Shown: piece by piece, positions 9,503-15,462 of the stretch
Layout: every line of letters begins with the position of its first letter
How positions within the stretch are numbered: position 1 is the first letter of the stretch
Assembly (NCBI GenBank): GCA_964481035.1
Contig: CAYZSE010000056.1
Coordinates: 1-19,424, forward strand
Length of the DNA stretch: 19,424 nucleotides
Origin: JAAAPF01 sp964481035
GTDB lineage: Bacteria; Pseudomonadota; Alphaproteobacteria; Geminicoccales; Geminicoccaceae
Direction: 5' to 3'
Position numbers and translations under genes: made by a program
Notes under the pieces: generated by a model
The model's input: the letters and a program-made list of their open reading frames with translations, nothing else
The model's database searches: none
What the model was told of the DNA's origin: nothing

Positions 9503-9925
9503 CTAACGATTGGCGCCGGGAACCCACAGCACGTCGTTCTCGCCCTTGGCGTTGAGCCAGCGCGCGGTCACGAAGAGATGATCCGACAACCGGTTGAGGT
9601 AGCGGATCGCAGCCGGTGAAACCGTCTCNNNNNNNNNNNNNNNNNNNNNNNNNNNNNNNNNNNNNNNNNNNNNNNNNNNNNNNNNNNNNNNNNNNNNNNN
9701 NNNNNNNNNNNNNNNNNNNNNNNNNNNNTCGTTCTGGATCCGGGCGAGCATCTCGTCGGCGTCGCTGTCCGTGTCCAGCCGGGCGACGCCGATCACCGCG
9801 TTGGCCTCGTCGACCGTGCCGTAGCTCTCGACCCGCAAGCTGTACTTGGCGACCCGCGAGCCGTCGCCGAGCGAGGTTTTTCCCCCGTCGCCGCCCTTGG
9901 TGTAGATCTTGGTGAGGCTCACCAT
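9503..9925 (-). CDS. Corrinoid (cob(I)alamin) adenosyltransferase, PduO type, interrupted by an assembly gap
   Basis: Transfers adenosyl from ATP to Co(I) corrinoid to make adenosylcobalamin or its precursor in the cytoplasm. The resolved N-terminus (65 residues) has the ATP-binding motif YTKGGDGGKTSLGDG and the ESYGTVDEANAVIGVA helix. The resolved C-terminus (41 residues) has YLNRLSDHLFVTARWLN and ends VLWVPG. The middle is hidden by 100 N (9629-9728). The 106 resolved residues against about 185-195 for the family suggest some 80 residues, roughly 240-250 bp, are missing, so the N run underestimates the gap. The two halves are in one frame across the N only by arithmetic. It sits 4 bp after the HIG1-like gene and upstream of the ETF genes, a neighbourhood I recognise from other alphaproteobacteria. 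Confidence 0.9.
   Translation of the reverse strand: MVSLTKIYTKGGDGGKTSLGDGSRVAKYSLRVESYGTVDEANAVIGVARLDTDSDADEMLARIQNXXXXXXXXXXXXXXXXXXXXXXXXXXXXXXXXXXETVSPAAIRYLNRLSDHLFVTARWLNAKGENDVLWVPGANR
9629..9728. other. Assembly gap (100 N)
   Basis: One hundred consecutive N form a round-number placeholder for a scaffold join of unknown size. It falls inside the adenosyltransferase gene. Both flanks encode parts of the same protein in the correct order and orientation, which supports the join. Confidence 0.98.
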
Positions 9926-9929
9926 CGGC

Positions 9930-10121
9930 TCAGCTCCGGCTCAAGAGGAACAGCACGAGCAACACGATCGTCACGCCCTGGCTCACGACACGGGCCCGCA
10001 TCATCACGTTGCCGTACTTTCGGTTGAATTCGCCACCCTGATAGAAGCCGGCGATGCCGACCACGAGGATGACGGCCGTGACGATCATCGCCGCCACCGT
10101 GAGGTACCCCAGCATGTTCAT
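9930..10121 (-). CDS. Small twin-transmembrane protein, HIG1-domain-like
   Basis: A 63-residue protein with two hydrophobic helices, about residues 5-26 (YLTVAAMIVTAVILVVGIAGFY) and 45-60 (SQGVTIVLLVLFLL). They are joined by a short polar loop, GGEFNRKYGNVMMRARV. The FNRKYxNxxMRxRVxxQG pattern matches bacterial twin-transmembrane proteins of the HIG1 domain family. Eukaryotic members (Rcf1/HIGD) associate with cytochrome c oxidase and respiratory supercomplexes; a similar role here is inference only. The ATG at 10121 was taken; a second Met three codons in is possible. It is 4 bp upstream of the adenosyltransferase, and the pair is a familiar alphaproteobacterial neighbourhood. Confidence 0.85.
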   Translation of the reverse strand: MNMLGYLTVAAMIVTAVILVVGIAGFYQGGEFNRKYGNVMMRARVVSQGVTIVLLVLFLLSRS

Positions 10122-10202
10122 AGGCGTGTCCTAACGAAGGCGAGCCGCCTAGAAAAGGCCGTGCCGGGACGCGGGCGAGCGGTCGCACTTAGCTCCGCGT
10201 TC

Positions 10203-10966
10203 ATGGTGTTGGGGAACGACGTCGTGAACAAGATCGAACTTGCTGGTCGGACGGCGGTCGTGACGGGCGGAGCCACGGGCATCGGCTTCGCCGAGCGGCT
10301 CAAGGTCTCGGGTGCGGTGGTCGAGCTCTGGGATCGCGACCGCGAGGGGCTCGCGGCTGCGGCGGATCGTCTCGGTGCTGGTGCGCGCATCGCGGTCGTC
10401 GACCTCGCCGATGCGGCGGCCGTCCAGCGCGCCGCCGACGAAGCGCTCGCCGGCATGGGACGCATCGACCTCCTCTGCGCCGACGCCCGCATCGCCGGAC
10501 CCGACCATCCGAGCCGGGAGCATGCCCGGGAGGCGTGGTGCGAGTGCGTCGATATCGACATCGACGCCGCCTTCTAGACGCTGTGCGCGGTCGTGCCGCC
10601 CATGATCGCCGCCGACGACGGCCGGATCGTGAGCACGGTGTCGATCGCCGTCAGAGAGGCCAGCCCCGCCGCGGCCTGCAGCGCCGCCGAGGCGGGGCTG
10701 ATCGCGCTCACCAAGTCGCTCGACAACTCACCAAGTCGCTCGACAAGAAGCTCGCCGTCGACGCCATCGCGCCGGCGGCCGCGCGGACCGGCATCGTCGC
10801 TCGGATGAGCGAGGAGCAGATCGTCTTCGTGCGCGCGGCGATTCCGCGGGGCCGGTTCGTCGAGATCGAGGAGATCGTGGCCATGGTGGCGTGGCTCGCG
10901 AGCGCCGAGAACAGCTTCGCCACGGGCGCCGTGCTCGACCTCTCGGGCGGCCGTGCCACCGGTTAG
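10203..10966 (+). pseudogene. Decayed short-chain dehydrogenase/reductase (SDR) gene
   Basis: The remains of a FabG-like SDR oxidoreductase. The first part (IELAGRTAVVTGGATGIGF...) has the Rossmann glycine motif but then seems to lack a few residues (GIGFAERL). The frame meets TAG at 10575-10577 where the family has a Val-Phe-Leu helix. It continues in the same frame as AVVPPMIAADDGRIVSTVSIA to LIALTKSLD. There a 20-bp tandem duplication (10707-10746) shifts it; the remainder, LAVDAIAPAAART through GAVLDLSGGRATG, lies in another frame and ends at 10966. Active-site residues are also changed: the family YSASK is CSAAE here, losing Tyr and Lys, and the NNAG motif reads CADA. A further in-frame loss of about five residues is likely after KKLA. 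A functional enzyme is not expected. An alternative ancestral start is GTG at 10224. Confidence 0.9.
10707..10746. repeat. 20-bp perfect tandem duplication inside the SDR pseudogene
   Basis: Two identical 20-bp units, 10707-10726 and 10727-10746, lie head to tail. Each begins CTCACCAAG and ends CTCGACAA. Removing one copy exactly restores the SDR frame (ALTKSLD followed by KKLAVDAIAP), so this is a recent slippage-type insertion in a gene that was read in frame before. Confidence 0.97.
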
Positions 10967-11322
10967 GCTACACTCGTCGCCGCCGTGGCCACCTGCTCGA
11001 CCGCCGTGCGGGGATCCTCGCTCGCGGCCGTGACCACCTCGACACCGGCCTCGGCGAGCTTGCGCCGGAAGCTCTCGCCGGCGGTCGCGACGACGAGCAC
11101 GTCGACCGCGTAGAGCGGGTGCGGCTTGTCGCGGCCCCAGCCGTGAACGGCCATCGCCTTGGGCAGATCGAAGCGACCGGCCTCCTCGACATGGCCCTCG
11201 GCGTCGATGGTGAAGATCAGGAAGCGACGGGTCTTGCCGGCGTGCGGCGTCACGGTGCGACCGTTCTGGCTGGCGACCGCGACCAGACGCGGCCGCGGGA
11301 CCGTCGCCTCCCCAGCGGTCAC
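10963..11322 (-). CDS. NifX/NifB-like dinitrogenase iron-molybdenum cofactor domain protein
   Basis: A small protein of 119 residues with the single alpha/beta domain (NifX/NafY/NifB C-terminal type) that binds iron-sulfur cofactor precursors in nitrogenase assembly; many stand-alone relatives are of unknown role. Visible features are LVAVASQNGRTVTPHAGKTRRFLIF (first strand and His-containing loop), then LPKAMAVHGWGRDKPHPLYAVDVLVVATAGESFRRKLAEAGVEVV. The HAGKTRRF and PHPL segments are characteristic. The GTG at 11322 overlaps the preceding stop by four bases (GTGA) and is preferred; a GTG at 11331 is the alternative. No other nif gene is visible. Its TAA (10965-10963) overlaps the SDR pseudogene stop on the other strand. 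Confidence 0.82.
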   Translation of the reverse strand: MTAGEATVPRPRLVAVASQNGRTVTPHAGKTRRFLIFTIDAEGHVEEAGRFDLPKAMAVHGWGRDKPHPLYAVDVLVVATAGESFRRKLAEAGVEVVTAASEDPRTAVEQVATAATSVA

Positions 11323-11600
11323 GACACGCACCGGAGCTGACGCCGGCGCCAGGCGCGGCAGCGATCGAGATCGCGGGTCCGCGGCAGGCCATGGTTGGCG
11401 AAGCAGCACCCCGCGCTCCCTTCGGCGTCGCCCGGCGCCCAGTGCGCGCAGCCGCGGCAGCGCCGCGGATCGGGCGGCGCCGCCGCCGCCTCGCAGACCC
11501 GCGCTGCTCGCGGCCGCTCCTCGCCTCGCCAGTCGGCCATTGGGATCACCCGGCCGGTCTCGCCCGCGCCTCGCATGGGCCCCTTCCGCCTCTTTGCCAT
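11319..11600 (-). CDS. Small cysteine-rich protein coupled to the NifX-like gene
   Basis: A protein of 93 residues if the ATG at 11600 is used (MAKRRKGPMRGAGETGRVIP...). Starts at 11576 (preceded by a GGAAGGGG stretch) and 11540 are also possible. The N-terminus is strongly basic. The second half holds CRGCAHWAPGDAEGSAGCC and then a Cys 15 residues later, in a spacing that suggests a metal or iron-sulfur site. Five of its seven cysteines lie within 35 residues. I do not recognise the family. Its stop overlaps the NifX-like start by GTGA, implying coupled translation and perhaps a shared complex or cofactor, which is inference. Codon and GC use match the neighbours. Confidence 0.65.
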   Translation of the reverse strand: MAKRRKGPMRGAGETGRVIPMADWRGEERPRAARVCEAAAAPPDPRRCRGCAHWAPGDAEGSAGCCFANHGLPRTRDLDRCRAWRRRQLRCVS

Positions 11601-11767
11601 CTGGAGACGTACGCGAAAGGCGCGGGGGATCGAAGGCCGACCTTTCGCTAAGGTGTTGTGGATGAAACATTTTTTGAACCATTCCAACCATGCGGCGCGC
11701 GGCCGGCGACGGCGCGGGCATCGCACGGGCCGCGGCGATGCCAAACGTCTCAGCCGCACCATTTCGC
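11601..11767. other. Intergenic stretch with a local AT-rich patch
   Basis: These 167 bp separate the lipoprotein stop and the cysteine-rich gene start. Around 11652-11690 there is an unusually AT-rich patch for this genome (GATGAAACATTTTTTGAACC), which may hold the promoter of the cysteine-rich/NifX-like pair. I could not match confident -35/-10 hexamers or a sigma-54 GG-N10-GC element. Confidence 0.35.
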
Positions 11768-12319
11768 TCAAAAGCCGAACGTGCCGCCGATATTGAACCG
11801 GAACGGCCCCGAGCCGATGCCGTAACGCTCGGCGTAGAGGTCGGGAAAGAGCCGGCGCGCGAGCCGGCGGTAGAGCCGATCGCGGTCCGCGCCGTCGAGG
11901 CTCGTCGCCCGGCCGGAGACGGCGCCGATCGCAAGATCTCCCTCGCAGAAGGCCGCGGTGACCAGCGCCGGGTCGTCCGCCGCCCCATGGTTCGCGCCGC
12001 AGGCGGCGGCGCCGGCCGGCGCGCCATGGCGCACGACGAGGCGGGGCGAGGGGGCCGCCGCGCTAGCATCGGCGGTGAAGGTGACGCCGAGCGCCGGGAC
12101 GGCGTCGGCCATGATGGCGAGCACGCGCGCCTCGACGTCGCGACCGGGCGCGTCGTCCATGGGCAGCCCCTGCACTTCGGCGGCGACGGGACCGTGCTCG
12201 GCGGCGAGTTCCAGGGCGATGCGCGCCTCGTGCGTCGACGTGCCGAGGTCACGCTCGACGGTCGGCGCCGGGGTGCAGCCGGCGAGCAGGGCGACCGCGC
12301 TGACGAGGCCGTGTCGCAT
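11768..12319 (-). CDS. Small lipoprotein of unknown function
   Basis: A 183-residue protein with a short lipoprotein signal: MRHGLVSAVALLAGC, where LLAGC is a lipobox with the modified Cys at residue 15. The mature part has no family I recognise. It has an N-terminal domain that reads like a small alpha/beta fold (VEARVLAIMADAVPALGVTFTA), two further cysteines (in AAACGANHG and TAAFCEGD) that could form a disulfide, and a C-terminal LYRRLARRLFPDLYAERYG helix. The ATG at 12319 has a GAGGA ribosome site. It follows lolA by 15 bp, so the two are probably cotranscribed; LolA is the periplasmic carrier for just this class of outer-membrane lipoprotein. Confidence 0.78.
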   Translation of the reverse strand: MRHGLVSAVALLAGCTPAPTVERDLGTSTHEARIALELAAEHGPVAAEVQGLPMDDAPGRDVEARVLAIMADAVPALGVTFTADASAAAPSPRLVVRHGAPAGAAACGANHGAADDPALVTAAFCEGDLAIGAVSGRATSLDGADRDRLYRRLARRLFPDLYAERYGIGSGPFRFNIGGTFGF

Positions 12320-12334
12320 CGGCGTCCTCGCAGG

Positions 12335-12922
12335 TCAGTTGCGGCCGGCGGTGAACAGCCTCCGGTCGAGGCGCACGTTGGTCTCGAGGTTCTCCAACAG
12401 CACCTGGGTGGTCTTGCCCTGGGCGTCGAGCACCTTCCAGCGGCGTAGCTCGAGCGGCTGCATGCCGAAGACGAGCTCGAGCTCGCCCTGGCCGGGCTCC
12501 GCCGTCTGGACGATCGTGAGGTGCAGCTCGTTGTTGATCTCGGCGAGGGCGCGAACGGTGACGCCGCCGCTGAGGCGGATCTCCTCGGCGAGCAGCAGCC
12601 CCAAGGGCGTGCGGTCGACCGGGATGGTCGTCGTCTGGTCGACCTTGGCATCGTACATCACCAGCCTCCAGTCCGAGGCGACGAGCAACAGCTCTTCCGG
12701 ACCGTCGTATTCGAAGCGCATGCGGCCCGGGCGGTCGATGTAGACGCGCCCGCTGTCGAGCGCGCCATCGGGGGCGATCTGGGTGAAATTCGCGCGCAAG
12801 GTGTCGATGCCGTTCAAATAGTTCTCGACCTGGCGGACGATGTCCGGCGGCAGCGCCGCCCAGGCCGGCCGCGCGGCCCAAAGGGCGGCCAGAATTGCCA
12901 AGAACGCGCGCCTCGATCTCAT
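12335..12922 (-). CDS. lolA: Outer-membrane lipoprotein carrier protein LolA
   Basis: A periplasmic chaperone of 195 residues that takes lipoproteins from the LolCDE transporter to the outer membrane. The signal peptide is MRSRRAFLAILAALWAARPAWA. The mature domain shows the LolA pattern: VRQVENYLNGIDTLRANFTQIAPDG, then GRVYIDRPGRMRFEYDGP, LVASDWRLVMYDAKVDQTTTIPVDRTPLGLLL, and MQPLELRRWKVLDAQGKTT. The frame is open further upstream, but the ATG at 12922 begins the leader and has a GAGGTGCGGG ribosome site. In many alphaproteobacteria lolA follows ftsK; here no ftsK is next to it, and the next gene upstream is on the other strand. It leads a probable operon with the lipoprotein. Confidence 0.93.
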   Translation of the reverse strand: MRSRRAFLAILAALWAARPAWAALPPDIVRQVENYLNGIDTLRANFTQIAPDGALDSGRVYIDRPGRMRFEYDGPEELLLVASDWRLVMYDAKVDQTTTIPVDRTPLGLLLAEEIRLSGGVTVRALAEINNELHLTIVQTAEPGQGELELVFGMQPLELRRWKVLDAQGKTTQVLLENLETNVRLDRRLFTAGRN

Positions 12923-13076
12923 CCCGCACCTCGTCGTCATCTCGTGGCGGTCATGCCCGGCGCCGCGTGAACGCCGCTTGAACCCGCCTGCGGCCGCAAT
13001 GCCGGTTGCGACCGGCCTCCAGCTGTGGCCTGTAGCGGTCAATGGTTCGTGTGACCAGAAGCGGAGAGCGCGCGCG

Positions 13077-13340
13077 ATGATCGATAGCGATCTGTTCATC
13101 TATCTGAGCTTCGCGTTGAGCTTCGGCGCGCCGATGGCGGTCGCCGTGCGCGAGCTCGTCGTCATGAAGCGCGGCCGCAAAGGGCCGGACGGCGGCGTCC
13201 TGCGGCCCGATCCGACGCCACCGCCGTTGCTGCCGGGCGACGACGATCTGCCGCCGCTGCCGCCGTGCCTGATCCCGGGGAACGATCCGATCTTCGATCG
13301 CGAGCCCGCGCGCGGTCCGAAGGTGCCCGAATTCGTCTAG
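13077..13340 (+). CDS. Small single-span membrane protein with proline-rich tail
   Basis: An 87-residue hypothetical protein. One transmembrane helix lies near the N-terminus (about residues 7-27, FIYLSFALSFGAPMAVAVREL). A basic patch VVMKRGRKG follows, suggesting the tail is cytoplasmic, and then a proline- and aspartate-rich tail with PTPPPLLPGDDDLPPLPP and a single Cys. The tail looks disordered. The ATG at 13077 is preceded by a GCGGAGAG ribosome site. I recognise no named family. It is divergent from lolA and convergent with the next gene, 15 bp apart. Its only neighbour on the plus strand is over 450 bp away, so it is probably monocistronic. Confidence 0.7.
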   Translation: MIDSDLFIYLSFALSFGAPMAVAVRELVVMKRGRKGPDGGVLRPDPTPPPLLPGDDDLPPLPPCLIPGNDPIFDREPARGPKVPEFV

Positions 13341-13355
13341 CTCGCGCCGCGCCGC

Positions 13356-13724
13356 TCAGCTGGCGGTGTCGGGCTCGCGGTCTCGCCCGCCGTTCGCCGC
13401 CGTCGCGTCGTTCGGGTCGAGCCGCCGCTGCTCGTAGTGCTTGCCGACCGCCAGGATGCAGCTCGTCCCGTCGACGGCGGTGGAGAGGATCGTCCACGAC
13501 CCTGACAGCGCGCTCGCATAGATCTCGAGCAGCTTGCCGTTGTTCTGCAGCCCCATCGACACCGGCTTTTCTTTGTAGCGGTCGGTGAGCGCGGCGACGA
13601 GCGCCACGCGCTCGCCGCACGCGATCCCGGCAGCCGCGGCATCGGCGGGCGGCTGCGCGTGGGCGGTGGCGAGCGTCAGCGCGGTGGCGAGGCCGGCGAC
13701 GGCGGACGGGGCCTGGCGGAGCAT
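13356..13724 (-). CDS. Secreted protein of unknown function
   Basis: A 122-residue protein with a signal peptide (about residues 1-23, ending TAHAQ). The mature part has an early Cys in GIACGERVALVAALTDRYKEKP, then a conserved-looking core MGLQNNGKLLEIYASALSGSWTIL and a second Cys in GTSCILAVGKHYE, so one disulfide is possible. The charged C-terminal tail (DPNDATAANGGRDREPD) looks unstructured. Similar small exported proteins with a GSWTI core occur in alphaproteobacteria, but no function is known to me. The ATG at 13724 has a CAGGAA ribosome site. Two inverted repeats lie just upstream, between it and the divergent ghrA-like gene. Confidence 0.8.
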   Translation of the reverse strand: MLRQAPSAVAGLATALTLATAHAQPPADAAAAGIACGERVALVAALTDRYKEKPVSMGLQNNGKLLEIYASALSGSWTILSTAVDGTSCILAVGKHYEQRRLDPNDATAANGGRDREPDTAS

Positions 13725-13745
13725 GGCGGGTTCCTGCGGTCATCA

Positions 13746-13763
13746 CCGGGGCCAAGTCCCCGG
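13746..13763. repeat. Short perfect inverted repeat upstream of the secreted-protein gene
   Basis: CCGGGG and CCCCGG arms (6 bp) flank a 6-base loop. On the minus strand this sits 21 bases ahead of the ATG at 13724 and would form a stable GC hairpin in its leader. It could be an operator, a leader structure or chance in GC-rich DNA. Confidence 0.4.
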
Positions 13764-13773
13764 CTCGACCACT

Positions 13774-13801
13774 CAACCATCGCTCGGTAAACGAATGGTT
13801 G
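13774..13801. promoter_or_regulatory. Candidate operator: 7-bp dyad between divergent genes
   Basis: CAACCAT (13774-13780) and ATGGTTG (13795-13801) form a perfect dyad with 14 bp between arms, one and a half helical turns centre to centre. It lies in the 95-bp gap between two divergent genes, which is where a dimeric repressor or activator would bind. The arms are notably less GC-rich than their surroundings. No regulator is encoded beside it. Confidence 0.35.
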
Positions 13802-13819
13802 GCTTAACGGACGCTTGCC

Positions 13820-14749
13820 ATGGGCTTGTGGTTTTTCTCGCCGCTCGACGACCCCGCCGCTTGGACGGCGGCATTGCGGCGCGAGCTGCCCGATCTGGAG
13901 ATCACGACGGGACCGCGCCCGAGGCATCCCGAGCGCTGTCGCTTCGCTCTCGTCGACCGGCCGCCGCCGGGGGCGCTCGCGGCGCTGCCGCGGCTCGAGG
14001 CGATCTTCTCGCTGGCGGCGGGGGTCGACGGCCTGTTGGCCGACCCGACCCTGCCGGCCGATCTTCCGCTCTGCCGCATGGTCGATCCGGCGCTCGCCGA
14101 GACGATGGCCGACTACGCGCAGCTGGCCGTGTTGCGTGTGCATCGCGGCTTCGACGGTTTCGCTCGCGATCAGCGAACGGCGCGCTGGGGCAAGGCCCTG
14201 CCGCGCCGCGCTCGCGAGGTGGGCGTCGCGGTCCTCGGCCTCGGCGAGATCGGCGGTGTCGTCGCGCGGCGCCTCGCCGGGTGCGGGTACCGGGTCACCG
14301 GTTGGAGCCGTGCGCCCAAGTCGATCGCGAACGTGGCCACCTTCGCCGGCTTTGATGCGCTCGGTGCGACCGTGGAGGAGGCGGAGATCGTGATAGCGAT
14401 CCTGCCCGCGACGGCCGCCACCCGCGACCTGTTCGATGCGGCGTTCTTCCGCGCGATGCGGCCCGGCGCGCATTTCGTCAACATCGGGCGCGGCGATCAG
14501 CTCGTCGAGGGGGATCTCCTCGACGCGCTCGATCAGGGCCGGCTCGGCGGCGCCACGCTCGACGTCTTCAAGGAGGAACCCTTGCCGGCCGAACATCCGT
14601 TCTGGCGCCACCCGTCGATCTTGGTGACGCCGCACATCGCCGGCAGCACGCTGCCCGAGACCGGGGCCGCGGCGGTCGCGGCGCAACTCCGCCGTGCTGC
14701 GGCCGGCCTGCCGCTGCGGCACGTCGTCGACCGTGGGCGGGGCTATTGA
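13820..14749 (+). CDS. D-2-hydroxyacid dehydrogenase, glyoxylate/hydroxypyruvate reductase A-like
   Basis: A 309-residue NAD(P)H-dependent reductase of the GhrA branch, expected to reduce glyoxylate or hydroxypyruvate (or another 2-oxoacid) in the cytoplasm. The nucleotide-binding motif is VAVLGLGEIGGVVARRL (about residues 135-151), followed by VTGWSR, a basic residue placed to accept NADPH. The catalytic set is visible: Arg in FVNIGRGDQLVEGDLL, Glu in LDVFKEEPLPAEHPFW, and His in VTPHIAG. Length and motifs fit GhrA. The ATG at 13820 begins MGLWFFSPLDDPAAW. Its TGA overlaps the next gene's ATG by one base, so it is coupled to a ParA-type ATPase, an unusual pairing. The exact substrate is not certain. 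Confidence 0.9.
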   Translation: MGLWFFSPLDDPAAWTAALRRELPDLEITTGPRPRHPERCRFALVDRPPPGALAALPRLEAIFSLAAGVDGLLADPTLPADLPLCRMVDPALAETMADYAQLAVLRVHRGFDGFARDQRTARWGKALPRRAREVGVAVLGLGEIGGVVARRLAGCGYRVTGWSRAPKSIANVATFAGFDALGATVEEAEIVIAILPATAATRDLFDAAFFRAMRPGAHFVNIGRGDQLVEGDLLDALDQGRLGGATLDVFKEEPLPAEHPFWRHPSILVTPHIAGSTLPETGAAAVAAQLRRAAAGLPLRHVVDRGRGY

Positions 14750-15378
14750 TGGCGGCCGTCGTCACCGTCGCGCAGCAAAAGGGCGGCGTCGGCAAGACCA
14801 CGCTCGTCGCCCAGCTCGCCGTCGCGCTCGCCTCGGACGGCGCGCGGGTCGCCTGCCTCGACATCGACCCCCAGGGCACCTTGAGCATCTGGGCGGGGCT
14901 GCGGCGGCACCACGGCATCGCGCGGGGGCCGACCACCGCCGCCTGCCAGGGGTGGAAGCTGAAGCTCGAGCTGCAGACGCTCGCCCGCGGCCACGACATC
15001 GTGCTGGTCGACAGCCCGCCGCACGCCGAGACCGAGGCCAAGGTGGCGATCCGCGCCGCGGCGCTCGTCCTGGTCCCCTGCCAACCGAGCCTTCTCGACC
15101 TCTGGGCGAGCGGGGCGACCATGGCGCTGGCCGCGGGCGAGCGGCGCCCGGCGAGCGTCGTCTGGAACCGCGTGCCGGCGCGCGGAAAGGTGATCGACGA
15201 GGCGCGCACGGCGCTCGACGAGGCGGGTCACGCCGCCCTTCCGGCGAGCCTCGGCAACCGCAGCGCCTTTACCCAGAGCATGCACCGCGGCCTCGGTGTC
15301 GTGGAGACGGAGCCGCGCGGGCGCGCCGCGCTGGAGGTGGCGGCCCTGGTCGCCGCGATCCGTGAACGGCTCCGATGA
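14749..15378 (+). CDS. Stand-alone ParA/MinD-type P-loop ATPase
   Basis: A 209-residue deviant Walker ATPase of the ParA family. The Walker A motif KGGVGKTT follows the first strand (VVTVAQQ), with the signature lysine. CLDIDPQGTLSIWAG gives the A' motif, and DIVLVDSPPH the Walker B-like strand. VVWNRVP and LGNRSAFTQSMHRGLGVVE follow in the usual order. There is no N-terminal DNA-binding domain, and no ParB homologue or parS-like repeats are in sight, so this is the short, single-domain kind seen in chromosomal orphans and VirC1-like proteins. It could position a protein cargo or partition a small element. The ATG at 14749 overlaps the dehydrogenase stop (TGATG), so it is translated from the same message. 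Confidence 0.9.
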   Translation: MAAVVTVAQQKGGVGKTTLVAQLAVALASDGARVACLDIDPQGTLSIWAGLRRHHGIARGPTTAACQGWKLKLELQTLARGHDIVLVDSPPHAETEAKVAIRAAALVLVPCQPSLLDLWASGATMALAAGERRPASVVWNRVPARGKVIDEARTALDEAGHAALPASLGNRSAFTQSMHRGLGVVETEPRGRAALEVAALVAAIRERLR

Positions 15379-15388
15379 CGGGGAGCGC

Positions 15389-15417
15389 TTGGCGAGCCGG
15401 GTCGGCTCGACTATGCA
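15389..15417 (+). promoter_or_regulatory. Candidate promoter for gshA with embedded dyad
   Basis: TTGGCG (15389-15394) and TATGCA (15412-15417) are 17 bp apart, a fair sigma-70-like pair 46 bp upstream of the ATG at 15463. The spacer contains a perfect dyad, GAGCCG/CGGCTC (15394-15399 and 15403-15408), which could be an operator. Motif-level evidence only. Confidence 0.35.
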
Positions 15418-15425
15418 CCCGCCTT

Positions 15426-15445
15426 CGACGGCGTCGGTGCCGTCG
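15426..15445. repeat. Hairpin just upstream of the gshA ribosome site
   Basis: CGACGGC and GCCGTCG arms (7 bp) flank a 6-base loop, ending five bases before the GGAGA ribosome site at 15451. In the message this is a stable stem in the leader. It may tune translation or be a weak terminator of the ghrA-parA message, though no U run follows. Confidence 0.35.
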
Positions 15446-15462
15446 TGACGGGAGACACGGCC

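Noticed and set aside
10203..10577. A stand-alone truncated SDR protein ending at TAG 10575
   Set aside because: It stops before the catalytic segment, and the homologous remainder follows directly, so it is a broken gene rather than a short protein.
10963..12651. A 562-codon minus-strand frame reaching from the NifX-like gene back through the lipoprotein and lolA
   Set aside because: Only the last 120 codons resemble a family. The rest is lolA and the lipoprotein in a wrong frame.
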